From Micrococcus cohnii (GTDB taxonomy: Bacteria > Actinomycetota > Actinomycetes > Actinomycetales > Micrococcaceae): DNA of 64,000 nt. A program made the position numbers and the translations under genes. The notes under the pieces were generated by a model that was given only the letters and a program-made list of their open reading frames with translations, was not told the origin of the DNA and did not search any database. The stretch covers positions 1,178,001 to 1,242,000 of the forward strand of contig NZ_JACHNA010000001.1 in the NCBI RefSeq assembly GCF_014205175.1, read 5' to 3'. Shown in pieces: positions 52,905 to 61,432 of the stretch (position 1 is the first letter of the stretch; every line of letters starts with the position of its first letter).

Positions 52905-54800
52905 TCAGTAGGCGTACTCGCCCAGGGTGGCGAGCAGCTCGCGCCGCTGCTGGCGGCGCCGGGCCTGCTGGTCCGGATCCGGCACCGGGGCGGCGGCCAG
53001 AAGACGCCGCGTGTACTCGGCCTGCGGGGCGTGCAACACCTCGTTCGTGGTGCCCTGCTCGACCTGACGGCCGTCCTTGAGCACGAGAACCTTGTGCGCC
53101 AGCATGTCCACGACCGCGAGATCATGCGAGACGAACAGGCACGCGAACTCGTAGCGCTGCTGCAGCTCGGCGAACATGTCAAGCACCGCGGCCTGCACCG
53201 ACACGTCGAGCGCCGAGGTCGGCTCGTCGGCGATCAGCACCTCCGGGTCGAGGGTCAGCGCACGGGCGATCGAAATGCGCTGGCGCTGACCGCCCGAGAG
53301 CTCATGCGGGAACCGGTTGACCACCTCGCGCGGCAGCTTCACCGCGTCGAGCAGCTCATAGGCTCGCTCGAGCCGGGCCTTCCGATCCCCCACCCCGTGC
53401 ACGACCATCGGCTCGGTGATGATGTCGCCGATCGGGAAGCGCGGGTCGAGCGAGGCCGCCGGGTCCTGGAAGACGACGCCGATGCGCCGGCGCAGCTCGC
53501 GCTGCCGCTTGGCGGGCATGGCCGACAGGTCTTCCCCGTGGATCGTCAGCGAGCCCGCAGCGATGTTCAGCAGACCGAGCACCGACTTGGCGATCGTCGA
53601 CTTGCCCGATCCGGACTCGCCGACCAGTCCGAGGATCTCCCCCGGCGCGACGGTGAACGACACGTCGTGCACGACTCGCTTCTTCTTGCCGCGGTGGTCG
53701 TACTCGAGGTTCAGGTCCCTCGCCTCGATCGCGTACGTCGCCCGCGTCTGGGTCGCGGTGACCGGGGTCGGCTCGGCGACCTCGAACCCCTCCCCCAGGC
53801 GCGGCACGGACGAGAGCAGCCGCTGGGTGTACGGGTGCTGGGGCCGCTGCATCACCTGGTGCACGTGGCCGGTCTCGACGAGTTCGCCGTGCAGCATCAC
53901 GCACACGCGATCCGCCATGTCCGCGACCACGCCCATGTTGTGGGTGATCAGCAGGATGCCGGTGTTGAGCTTGTGCTTGAGCGAGCGCAGCAGCTCGAGG
54001 ATCTCGGCCTGCACGGTCACGTCGAGGGCCGTGGTTGGCTCGTCGGCGATGATGACCTTGGGCGAGCAGCTGATGGCCATCGCGATCACGATGCGCTGGC
54101 GCTGACCGCCGGAGAACTGGTGCGGGTACTGCTTGAGCCGGGCCTTCGCGTCCGGGATGCCGACCATGGTCAGCAGCTCGGCGGCGCGTTCGTCCGCGTC
54201 GGTGCCGAAGGCCAGCCCGTGCAGCTCGAGCGCCTCGGTGAGCTGATCGCCGACCGTGAGCACGGGGTTCAGCGCGGTCATCGGCTCCTGGAAGATCATG
54301 GCGACGTCCTTGCCGCGCTTGGCACGCAGCGCGGCGTCGGACATCTCCAGGACCTCCTCGCCGGCCAGGCGGACCGAGCCGGAGACCTCCGCGTTCTTGG
54401 GCAGCAGGCCCATCGCCGTGGAGCTGGTGACGGACTTGCCCGAGCCGGACTCGCCCACCAGGGCGACGATCTCGCCGGGCGCCACGTCGAAGCTGACGCC
54501 CTTGACCGCGTGGACCTCGCCGAACTCCGTGGCGAAACGCACGTTCACATCCTCGTACGAGAGCACGGGAGTGCCGTCGTCGTCATGGCGTTCGACGACG
54601 CCGATGGCGCTGGTGGCCGGGCCCGGGGTGAGCCCGCCCTCGCGGTAGTCGGCCTGGCCGAGCGCGGGCCGCGGCCCGGTGCTCGGCTCCGCCACCTGGC
54701 CGGTGCCGTCGGAGTCCGACGCCGTCGCGGCCGCGGGGGCGTCCTCGTGCGCCGCGGTGTCCGCGGTCGAGGCCGTCGCCTTCTTCTTGTTTCCGAACAT
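52905..54800 (-). CDS. Fused double ATPase of an oligopeptide/dipeptide ABC transporter
   Basis: The product has 631 residues with two complete nucleotide-binding domains in one chain. NBD1 (about 65-330): [42 protein letters not shown]2 (about 350-600): [43 protein letters not shown]. In most species these are separate DppD and DppF proteins. Each has the oligopeptide-type C-terminal extension ([24 protein letters not shown]). The N-terminal 65 residues are acidic and disordered. It ends the binding-protein/permease/permease/ATPase operon. Confidence 0.93.
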   Translation of the reverse strand: MFGNKKKATASTADTAAHEDAPAAATASDSDGTGQVAEPSTGPRPALGQADYREGGLTPGPATSAIGVVERHDDDGTPVLSYEDVNVRFATEFGEVHAVKGVSFDVAPGEIVALVGESGSGKSVTSSTAMGLLPKNAEVSGSVRLAGEEVLEMSDAALRAKRGKDVAMIFQEPMTALNPVLTVGDQLTEALELHGLAFGTDADERAAELLTMVGIPDAKARLKQYPHQFSGGQRQRIVIAMAISCSPKVIIADEPTTALDVTVQAEILELLRSLKHKLNTGILLITHNMGVVADMADRVCVMLHGELVETGHVHQVMQRPQHPYTQRLLSSVPRLGEGFEVAEPTPVTATQTRATYAIEARDLNLEYDHRGKKKRVVHDVSFTVAPGEILGLVGESGSGKSTIAKSVLGLLNIAAGSLTIHGEDLSAMPAKRQRELRRRIGVVFQDPAASLDPRFPIGDIITEPMVVHGVGDRKARLERAYELLDAVKLPREVVNRFPHELSGGQRQRISIARALTLDPEVLIADEPTSALDVSVQAAVLDMFAELQQRYEFACLFVSHDLAVVDMLAHKVLVLKDGRQVEQGTTNEVLHAPQAEYTRRLLAAAPVPDPDQQARRRQQRRELLATLGEYAY

Positions 54801-54827
54801 GAGGGTCTCTTCCTTCTCGACTCCGCC

Positions 54828-56003
54828 TCAGCGGGTCGCGCCCTCGGGCGCGTCGGTGTCGGGTCCGTCGGTGTCAGGCGCGTCCGGGCGCGGCGCGTGG
54901 TCGGCCTGGTCGGAGTGCGCGGACTGCTGTGCGGCCTTGCCGCGGCCGGAGATCCCGGCGAGCCCCCGCCGACGTCGGGCGGCATTGGACTGGCGCGGGT
55001 CGAACGCGTCGCGCAGCCCGTCGCCGAGGAAGTTCACGGACAGGGCGATCGCGAGGATCATCATGCCCGGCCACCAGAACAGCCACGGCCGGGTGGTGAA
55101 CGCGTTCTGGTACTGGCTGATGAGCAGACCCAGGGAGGACTCGGGCGGGCGGACGCCGAAGCCCAGGTACGACAGCGAGGTCTCCAGCAGCACGGCCGCG
55201 GCGATCGCGAACGTCGCGTTCACGACGATCACGCCCACCGTGTTCGGCAGCAGGTGCTTGAAGATGATGCGCCCGGGCTTGGCGCCCATTGCGACCGCGG
55301 CGGAGACGAACTCCTTCTCGCGCAGCGAGAGCACTTCACCGCGCACCAGGCGGGCCAGCGCCGTCCAGGTCACCAGGCCGAGGACGATCGCCAACGGCAC
55401 GATGCCTCCGGGCAGCTGGCTGGACATCTTGCCCAGCACCGCGGCGAGCACGAGCAGGGGAATCACGATGACCAGGTCGGTCAGGCGCATCAGCAGCGAG
55501 TCGATCCAGCCGCCGAAGTAGCCGGAGACCGCGCCGATCAGGGCGCCGAGCGCGGTGGAGACGATGCCCACGATGAACGCGATGATCAGCGACTGCTGCG
55601 TGCCGCGCATCACGAGGGCGAACCAGTCCTTGCCGGTGGAGTCCTGACCGAAGGGATGCTCGCCCCAGCGGATGCCCTCACCGCCCAGGAACTGCGGCAC
55701 GAGAGAGAGGGTCGGTCGGCCGCCGTTCTGCACGGTGGCCGCGTCGAGGTAGGACTTGTCCCACCAGCCGGGGATGCCCGCGAAGCCGATGGACGTGAAC
55801 GCCAGCAATGTCACCAGACTCAGCACCACGAGCGAGATCATGGCCGCTTTGTGCGCGAAAAAGCGCTTGCGGACCAGCTGACCCTGGCTGTAGGACTTGC
55901 CGGTCTTGGCTCGCAGCTTGGCGTCTTCGGCTTCGGCGAGGTCGAAGGACTGCTGCTGGTCGGCCTGCTGGGCCGTCTGGGAGGTGGTGGTCATGGCGAT
56001 CAC
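54828..56003 (-). CDS. Oligopeptide ABC transporter permease, DppC/OppC type
   Basis: The product has 391 residues from GTG 56003, which overlaps the upstream permease stop as GTGA; ATG 55994 is the alternative. N-terminal cytoplasmic residues rich in Gln/Glu precede TM1 (AAMISLVVLSLVTLLAF), a periplasmic loop, and five further TM helices. The EAA loop reads FVSAAVAMGAKPGRIIFKHL. The C-terminal 60 residues are disordered (RRRRGLAGISGRGKAAQQ, then Asp/Pro-rich). It pairs with the adjacent DppB-like protein to form the channel. Confidence 0.92.
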   Translation of the reverse strand: MIAMTTTSQTAQQADQQQSFDLAEAEDAKLRAKTGKSYSQGQLVRKRFFAHKAAMISLVVLSLVTLLAFTSIGFAGIPGWWDKSYLDAATVQNGGRPTLSLVPQFLGGEGIRWGEHPFGQDSTGKDWFALVMRGTQQSLIIAFIVGIVSTALGALIGAVSGYFGGWIDSLLMRLTDLVIVIPLLVLAAVLGKMSSQLPGGIVPLAIVLGLVTWTALARLVRGEVLSLREKEFVSAAVAMGAKPGRIIFKHLLPNTVGVIVVNATFAIAAAVLLETSLSYLGFGVRPPESSLGLLISQYQNAFTTRPWLFWWPGMMILAIALSVNFLGDGLRDAFDPRQSNAARRRRGLAGISGRGKAAQQSAHSDQADHAPRPDAPDTDGPDTDAPEGATR

Positions 56004-57526
56004 ACTCGAATCCGGGGGTCAAGGAGGGCGTAGAACACGTCCGCCATCAGGTTCATCAGCACGGCCGCGGTGCCCGTGACCAGGAAGAAGGCCATCACGG
56101 GCGCCGGGTCGACCTGGTCGAGGCCGGTGGCGAACAGCTCGCCCATGCCCTTCCAGCCGAAGACGCGCTCGGTGATGACGGCACCGCCGATCAGACCGGC
56201 GAAGTCGAAGGCCATGATCGTGGTGATCGGGATCAACGAGTTGCGGAAGGCGTGCTTGAGGATCACCTGGCGCTCAGGCAGGCCCTTGGCTCGCGCGGTG
56301 CGAATGTAATCCTGCCGGGAGACCTCGAGCATCGAGGCACGCGTGTAGCGCGAGTAAGTCGCCACGGAGATGATCGTCAGCAGGATGGTCGGCAGCAGCA
56401 GCTGCGCGCCCTTGTCCAGGAACTGCACCCAGAACGGCTCGTCGAAGTTCGGTGTCTCCGAGCCGATCGTGGAGATCGGCCGGGACTTCGCGCTGAGGAA
56501 CGCTGGCCAGTACAGGGCCAACGTGTCGGCGACGATGGTGACCGCCATGAACAGCGCCGTGGTGACGGAGACCGCCACTGCCGAGCCCTTCGAGGTCTTG
56601 CCCATCAGGCGGCCGATCAGCACGCCGACCAGCACGGTGACCACGCCGAGCACGGCCAGCAGCCACCACGAGGCCTGGGCCCACAGCAGCCCCGAATAGC
56701 GCAGCACGGTGAAGACGAGGACGCCGACGAGAACGGTCGCCAGTCCGGCGTGCAGCACGGGACGATTGCGCAGACCGGAGACGATCGCGGTGGCGGCGAC
56801 CGCCGCACCGAGGCCGACGAGGATCACGGCCGGGTAGCCGAGCACGGGCGTGCGCCAGAAGTCCAGGGCGTGCAGAAGCGGGATCACACCGAGCACGAAC
56901 GCGGCGGTGGCGAGGAACGTGAACAGGCGTCGCTTCGCCCCGCCGCCCATCGCGCCCTGCAGCGCGAGGCCGAGAACGACCGCGGCGACGATCAACAACC
57001 CCCAGTTCAAGGTGGGGCTCGCGATCCAGTTGTTGAAGCCGATCGCCATGTACTCCTTGAGCAGGACCGCCGCCCAGAACACCGGCAGGGAGAAGAACAG
57101 GAAGATCAGGAACGTGACGGCGTAGTCGAGCCCCGAGTACTGGCGGATCGCGGTGATGATGCCGACGGCGACGCCGATGATGATCGCGAGCACGGTGGCC
57201 AGGATGACCAGGCGCAGCGTGGAGCTCGCGGCGTTCTGCAGCAGCGTGAGCACAGGCTGACCCGACCGGTTCAGGCCGAGGTCGCACTGGCCCACGACGC
57301 AGCCGCCGACTCCCTTGAGCCAGTCGAAGTATCGGACGAACCACGGCTGGTCGAGCCCCATGAACTCGGTGCGGGCCGCCATGAGGGTCTCGCGGTTGTT
57401 GCTCTGCGACTCGCGCAGGTCTTTGAGGGGGTCACCGGAGTTGATGACCAGGACAAACAGGAGGACGGAGGCGCCGAACAGGACCAGCAGCGAGCTGGCG
57501 AGACGCTTGAGGATGAACTTCAGCAC
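56000..57526 (-). CDS. Oligopeptide ABC transporter permease, DppB/OppB type, with large membrane insertion
   Basis: The product has 508 residues, about 180 more than usual. The ends are ordinary DppB: FILKRLASSLLVLFGASVLL, the periplasmic GLDQPWFVRYFDWLKGV, and the EAA loop VSRQDYIRTARAKGLPERQV. Between roughly residues 165 and 340 an extra block carries about five or six hydrophobic helices (GLLIVAAVVLGLALQGAM, FTFLATAAFVLGVIPLL, PAVILVGLGAAVAATAIV and others). No frameshift is evident. The start is GTG 57526. It follows the binding protein after a 184-base gap containing a hairpin. Confidence 0.9.
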   Translation of the reverse strand: MLKFILKRLASSLLVLFGASVLLFVLVINSGDPLKDLRESQSNNRETLMAARTEFMGLDQPWFVRYFDWLKGVGGCVVGQCDLGLNRSGQPVLTLLQNAASSTLRLVILATVLAIIIGVAVGIITAIRQYSGLDYAVTFLIFLFFSLPVFWAAVLLKEYMAIGFNNWIASPTLNWGLLIVAAVVLGLALQGAMGGGAKRRLFTFLATAAFVLGVIPLLHALDFWRTPVLGYPAVILVGLGAAVAATAIVSGLRNRPVLHAGLATVLVGVLVFTVLRYSGLLWAQASWWLLAVLGVVTVLVGVLIGRLMGKTSKGSAVAVSVTTALFMAVTIVADTLALYWPAFLSAKSRPISTIGSETPNFDEPFWVQFLDKGAQLLLPTILLTIISVATYSRYTRASMLEVSRQDYIRTARAKGLPERQVILKHAFRNSLIPITTIMAFDFAGLIGGAVITERVFGWKGMGELFATGLDQVDPAPVMAFFLVTGTAAVLMNLMADVFYALLDPRIRV

Positions 57527-57639
57527 AACAGGGGTGACCTTCCGTGCACGGAGGTGGTGAGCATCATGAGGCGGGCGCGACGAGTGCGTCGGCGTGGAGA
57601 CGGTCGGGGCCGGGCCGCAGGGGTGTCGGCCCCGACGCC

Positions 57640-57677
57640 GGAGGGCGCGGGCTCATCGAAGACGGCCCGCGCCCTCC
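57640..57677 (-). terminator. Hairpin between peptide-binding protein and first permease
   Basis: GGAGGGCGCGGGC and GCCCGCGCCCTCC make a perfect 13-bp stem with a 12-base loop in the 184-base gap. Position suggests partial termination, so the binding protein would be made in excess over the permeases, as is common for ABC systems. Confidence 0.65.
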
Positions 57678-57710
57678 CCTGACCGGCGCGTCTGCGCGCC
57701 GCGACTCAGA

Positions 57711-59444
57711 TCACTCGGAGCGGGTCCACTTCTCGACGTTCCACAGGGCGCCGGACTGCGTGGCGGCCTGCTCGACGTTCTCGAGGTTCGCGGAGTGGCC
57801 GACGATGCCCGGGTGCGCGTACAGCGGGATGGCCTGGTAGTCCTCCCACAGCAGCTTCTCGATCTCGGCGACCTTCTCCTTCTGCTTGTCCTCGTCGAGT
57901 TCGGAGGCAAGCTCGTCCCAGGCCTTGTCCACCTTCTCGTTGGAGTACTTCACCTGGTTCTGCTTGCCGGAGGAGTGGTAGATGTTCCGGCCCGAGGCCT
58001 TCTGACCGGAGCCGGACCACGCGAACAGGGCCACGTCGAAGTCACCGGCGGGCATGACCTCGGTGAAGAAGTTCTCGTCGCCGGCGTCCTTGATCTCGAA
58101 GCCGGCCTCATCGCACGAGCTCTTGATCAGCGAGACGGTCTCTGTGCGGCGCTGGTTGCCGTTCTGGTAGCCGACACGGATCGTCGTGCCCTCGGCGCCG
58201 GCCTCCTTCAGCAGCTGCTTGGCCTTCTCGACGTCGGCCTCACCGGACTGCATCTGCTCCGGGACGGCCTCCTTCACGATGTCCTCGTAGCCGTCCTGGA
58301 ACGGGAACACCTCGCGCAGGTTCATCACCTCGGCGTCGTCGACGATCGGCTTGACGAGGTTGTCGACGATCTGCTGACGCGGCACGCACAGCGCGAACGC
58401 CTCACGCACCTTCTCGTCGTTGAACGGGGAGCCGTCGCCGCGGTAGAAGTCCAGGTGCTCCCAGGTCATCAGGTCGCCGGTCTGGACCTTCGCCTGGTCA
58501 CCGAGCCCCTCGAGCTGCTTCATGGTGTCGACGGTGGCCTGCGGCTCGATCACATCGATGTCGCCGTTCTGCAGCGACTGCACGTGCGTCTCCGGGGCGG
58601 CCATCTTGATGACCAGCTCCTCGATGCCCGGCTTCTCGCCCCAGTACTTGTCATTGGCCTCGAGGGTGATCGACTGGCCGGCCTGCCAGCCGTCTTCCTT
58701 GATCTTGTACGGGCCCATCGAGGGGATCTTGCTCTGGTCGGGCAGCTTGCCGGGCTTGAAGTCCCAGCCCTCGTTCCAGAACTTCGCGGCCTTCTCGAGC
58801 TTGTCCGCGTCCTTCTCCCGGGCCGCCTCGACGAGCTCCTCGAACTCCATGCCCGACTCCTCCGCGATCACGTGCGCGGGAAGGGCGGTGTTGATCAGGA
58901 TCTCCCAGTCGGCATACGGCTGGTCATAGGTAACGGTGAACTTCTTGCCCTTGGGGTCACCCTTCGGGGCCTGCTTGATGTAGGTGCCCGGGTCCGAGGT
59001 GATCGAGTCGAACAGCGGGGTCTCGCCGTCCTCCTTCGTGATCTCCGGGTTGTCGGCGGCCCACTGCACGATGAAGTCGCCGGCGGTCACGTCGGTGCCG
59101 TCGGACCACTTCGCGTCCTCGCTGATCTCGTACTCGACCGTGAGCGGGTCATCCGAGACCTTCTTGTACGTGCCGAACTCCTCGTTGCGGACGATCTCGC
59201 CCTTGGGGCCGAAAGTCCAGAAGCTGGAGAACAGGCGGTCCACGACGGCCGAGTTGTACGTGGAGTAGGTGTTCGACTGGACGCCGTTGTACGAGGCGAA
59301 TTCGTCGGCGCCCACGGAGTAGGAGACGCTGCCGCCGCCCTCCTCCTTCTTCGCGTCCGCCGGCCCGGCGGGAGCGCAGGCGGACAGGACCAAAGCCGAG
59401 CCGGCGGTCAGGGCGGCCGCCGCCGAGAGCTTCGAGTGCTTCAT
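57711..59444 (-). CDS. Family 5 (oligopeptide/dipeptide) substrate-binding lipoprotein
   Basis: The product has 577 residues. The lipoprotein signal is KLSAAAALTAGSALVLSAC with lipobox LSAC, followed by a Gly/Glu linker. The body is the DppA/OppA fold: IVRNEEFGTYKKVSDDPLTV, YEISEDAKWSDGTDVTAGDF and FNDEKVREAFALCVPRQQIV. It captures peptides outside the membrane for the permeases encoded downstream. Lys/Glu are used more than in neighbours, as is usual for secreted proteins here. ATG 59444 follows GGAG. A palindrome-rich control region lies upstream (59560-59625). Confidence 0.93.
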   Translation of the reverse strand: MKHSKLSAAAALTAGSALVLSACAPAGPADAKKEEGGGSVSYSVGADEFASYNGVQSNTYSTYNSAVVDRLFSSFWTFGPKGEIVRNEEFGTYKKVSDDPLTVEYEISEDAKWSDGTDVTAGDFIVQWAADNPEITKEDGETPLFDSITSDPGTYIKQAPKGDPKGKKFTVTYDQPYADWEILINTALPAHVIAEESGMEFEELVEAAREKDADKLEKAAKFWNEGWDFKPGKLPDQSKIPSMGPYKIKEDGWQAGQSITLEANDKYWGEKPGIEELVIKMAAPETHVQSLQNGDIDVIEPQATVDTMKQLEGLGDQAKVQTGDLMTWEHLDFYRGDGSPFNDEKVREAFALCVPRQQIVDNLVKPIVDDAEVMNLREVFPFQDGYEDIVKEAVPEQMQSGEADVEKAKQLLKEAGAEGTTIRVGYQNGNQRRTETVSLIKSSCDEAGFEIKDAGDENFFTEVMPAGDFDVALFAWSGSGQKASGRNIYHSSGKQNQVKYSNEKVDKAWDELASELDEDKQKEKVAEIEKLLWEDYQAIPLYAHPGIVGHSANLENVEQAATQSGALWNVEKWTRSE

Positions 59445-59565
59445 GGAAGTGCTCCATTCATCAAAGGCGCGGGTGCGCCTTCAGGCGAGTGAGGCCGCGA
59501 CCTCGGGACGCGGCATCGGGGATGGTCGTCTCTGCTGCGGGCCACAGCCCGCAATGAGATGGCCA

Positions 59566-59623
59566 TCACACTAATGGTCGACGAGCTCATATCAAAGTGT
59601 GACCCGCGAATCACTTATGTGAT
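59566..59623 (-). promoter_or_regulatory. Operator-like palindromes and promoter of the peptide-transporter operon
   Basis: The 309 bases between the binding-protein and HTTM genes are AT-rich in their middle. On the minus strand: TTGATA (59595-59590) as -35, a 16-base spacer, and TAGTGT (59573-59568) as -10. An inverted repeat frames it: TCACACT (59602-59596) abuts the -35, and AGTGTGA (59572-59566) overlaps the -10. A perfect palindrome ATCAC-N4-GTGAT is at 59610-59623. The flanks of the gap show nothing else. Confidence 0.55.
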
Positions 59624-59753
59624 GGATTGCAGTATTATGCACAGGTTCACTCCGCCGTGGTCACCTCCACGTCACATTTCGGCCCCCGTCGACCCGGCGG
59701 CGCCCGGCCTCGCCCGAGACGGCGCCGCCGGGCCCGCCCTGCTCCGCCTCGCC

Positions 59754-60647
59754 TCAGCGATGCAGGAGGCGGCGACGGCCAAGCACGAAGAAGCTCAGAT
59801 ACGCGACGCCCGAGGTGTTGTAGGGGAAATGAATCCCCATCACCGCGCGGATCCCCCCGTGCATCCCCCACGCGCCCAGCGCGAAGAGGCGGCCGATGCT
59901 CGGGTGCACCAGCGCCGCCGGCGCCGCGAGCTCAACCACCAGCGCACCGGCGGCCAACGCCGTGAACAGACGCCGCCGTGAATACAAGGTGACCCCGAGG
60001 TCCTGCTTGGACGAGCCGAACAGGTCCTTACGCAGGCCGTCCACGGCGATCTGTCCGCGCAGCACGTCGCCGCCGGCCCACCGCAGCCCCAACTCACTGC
60101 GGACCTTCGCGACGCCGCAGATCAGGTAGACCGCAGCGCTGGCGGTGTTCATGGCCACCGGCACGGCTCCGTACCGACGCGCGGCGACGTCGCGGAGGTG
60201 CCAACGGCCGCGCACGAGGGCGTCGACGCTCCACGCATCCGCAGACCGCGTGCAGCCCAGGACCGCCTGGTGAAGCACCACCATGTTGTCGTTGTGCAGC
60301 ACCATGCCCCAGGAGTTCCGGTACGCGGTGGTCCAGATCTGCAGGGCGGCGTTCACCGGGCCGGTGACACGGTGGGCCAGGCCCAGGGTCGCCGCCACGT
60401 TGACGACCTGCGCCAGGTCGAACACGGCGTCGGCGACCGCCGGGGGCAGCGGACGCGAGAGCACGCGGCACGGACCCACGGGCGCGAACCGGTCCGGCTC
60501 CTGCGCGTGCACGCGTTGGAACATCCGCCGACGCCGGAACTGGCGCGCCGCGGCGTATCCGCCGACCGCCAGCCGCAGCAGCGCGGGTCGAGTGGCCGGC
60601 AGCACCGGACGCAGCGTGTCCATCAGTCGCAGTGCCACGGGACTCAT
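59754..60647 (-). CDS. HTTM-domain membrane protein (gamma-carboxylase-like fold)
   Basis: The product has 297 residues with about six hydrophobic segments, including AVADAVFDLAQVVNVAATLG, MVLHNDNMVVLHQAVLGC, AVYLICGVAKVRSELG, FTALAAGALVVELAAPAALV and AYLSFFVLGRR. The pattern, with WAGGDVLRGQIAVD and GIRAVMGIHFPYN, fits the HTTM (horizontally transferred transmembrane) domain, related to vitamin-K-dependent gamma-carboxylase but without its catalytic part. ATG 60647 overlaps the preceding gene's stop as ATGA. It is last in a three-gene operon with an FAD oxidoreductase. Its chemical role is unknown. Confidence 0.8.
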   Translation of the reverse strand: MSPVALRLMDTLRPVLPATRPALLRLAVGGYAAARQFRRRRMFQRVHAQEPDRFAPVGPCRVLSRPLPPAVADAVFDLAQVVNVAATLGLAHRVTGPVNAALQIWTTAYRNSWGMVLHNDNMVVLHQAVLGCTRSADAWSVDALVRGRWHLRDVAARRYGAVPVAMNTASAAVYLICGVAKVRSELGLRWAGGDVLRGQIAVDGLRKDLFGSSKQDLGVTLYSRRRLFTALAAGALVVELAAPAALVHPSIGRLFALGAWGMHGGIRAVMGIHFPYNTSGVAYLSFFVLGRRRLLHR

Positions 60648-61369
60648 GGGCGGACCTCCTCAACACCGCGCGCACCGTAGGTCTCTGCGACCTGGCTTGC
60701 GGTCCTCTTCTGCTGCACCGCCTGGGCGACGCCGCCGACCGGGGCGACGGCGTGGACGGTCTCCCGGTGCGGGCGACGCAGACCGGCGTAGTACTCCTCG
60801 AAGCGGAAGCGCGAGCGCACCACCTCGACACGCTCGATGCAGGCTTCCTGGCGCCGTCGCTCTCGTCGCCGGCCCGCGGCCGAGGCGACACTGCCGCGTA
60901 CCTGGGCCTGCGTCTGCGCCAGCGAATCCGCGTAGGCCTGGGCCACCCGCACCGCTTCACCGCGGCGCACCGCTCGGGAGACCTGTCGACGCACCTGGTT
61001 CAGCCCGCCCGGGCCGAAATGCGCGAACGAGGGGATGACCCTGTCGCCGTCGGCGGTGTACCCCACCACGTGCGGGACGTACGTCGACCGGCCCCGCGCC
61101 TCGGAGAACATCGGGAAGGTCGACAGGGGGAACGAGTCCCGCGTGAACTTCGGAGCGTCTCTGCCGCTGAGCGGCGGTCGGGCGTAGTGGCGCAGGGGGC
61201 TGAGCAGCACCCCGGCACCGATGGCGCCGACGGCCAGGCCGAACCAGTCGGCGCGGGTCGGCGGGGGCCGGTCGACGGCCCGGTGCGGTGTGTGGTGAGT
61301 GACCTCATGGATATCTGCCTCTCGTGTGAGCTCGGTGTTGGTGCGGTGATGGAACGATGTGAGGGGCAC
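60644..61369 (-). CDS. HTTM-partner protein with one membrane helix and FPMFS motif, function unknown
   Basis: The product has 241 residues from GTG 61369 (no clear ribosome site; start uncertain). One membrane helix (ADWFGLAVGAIGAGVLLSPL) is followed by DSFPLSTFPMFSEARGRSTY and VPHVVGYTADGDRVIPSF, a motif block I associate with proteins next to HTTM genes, then an Arg-rich helical region. It overlaps the HTTM gene by ATGA, so the two are made together and probably form a membrane complex. I can give no enzymatic function. Confidence 0.7.
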   Translation of the reverse strand: MPLTSFHHRTNTELTREADIHEVTHHTPHRAVDRPPPTRADWFGLAVGAIGAGVLLSPLRHYARPPLSGRDAPKFTRDSFPLSTFPMFSEARGRSTYVPHVVGYTADGDRVIPSFAHFGPGGLNQVRRQVSRAVRRGEAVRVAQAYADSLAQTQAQVRGSVASAAGRRRERRRQEACIERVEVVRSRFRFEEYYAGLRRPHRETVHAVAPVGGVAQAVQQKRTASQVAETYGARGVEEVRP

Positions 61370-61376
61370 GGCCGGG

Positions 61377-61432
61377 GTTCAGCGGCCGGGGTTCAGCGGC
61401 CCGGGCTCAGAGGCCGAGGCTCAGCGGCCCGG
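61377..61432. repeat. Four tandem 14-bp imperfect repeats spanning a stop codon
   Basis: Units: GTTCAGCGGCCGGG, GTTCAGCGGCCCGG, GCTCAGAGGCCGAG, GCTCAGCGGCCCGG. They fill the 51-base gap between the FAD oxidoreductase and the FPMFS gene and run into the last codons of the oxidoreductase. Every unit contains TCA, i.e. TGA on the coding strand; the first one read is the actual stop. Confidence 0.8.

Noticed and set aside
52815-57682. Two open frames of over 600 and over 1000 codons on the plus strand
   Set aside because: They are antisense to the peptide-transporter ATPase and permeases, which have clear family motifs, chained overlaps and ribosome sites.
59445-59753. Foreign DNA insertion because of the AT-rich stretch upstream of the peptide-binding protein
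   Set aside because: It is short, has no mobile-gene remnants or flanking repeats, and its features fit a promoter with operators.
61377-61432. The tandem repeats as a CRISPR array
   Set aside because: Units are 14 bp, directly abutting with no spacers, and no cas genes are near.
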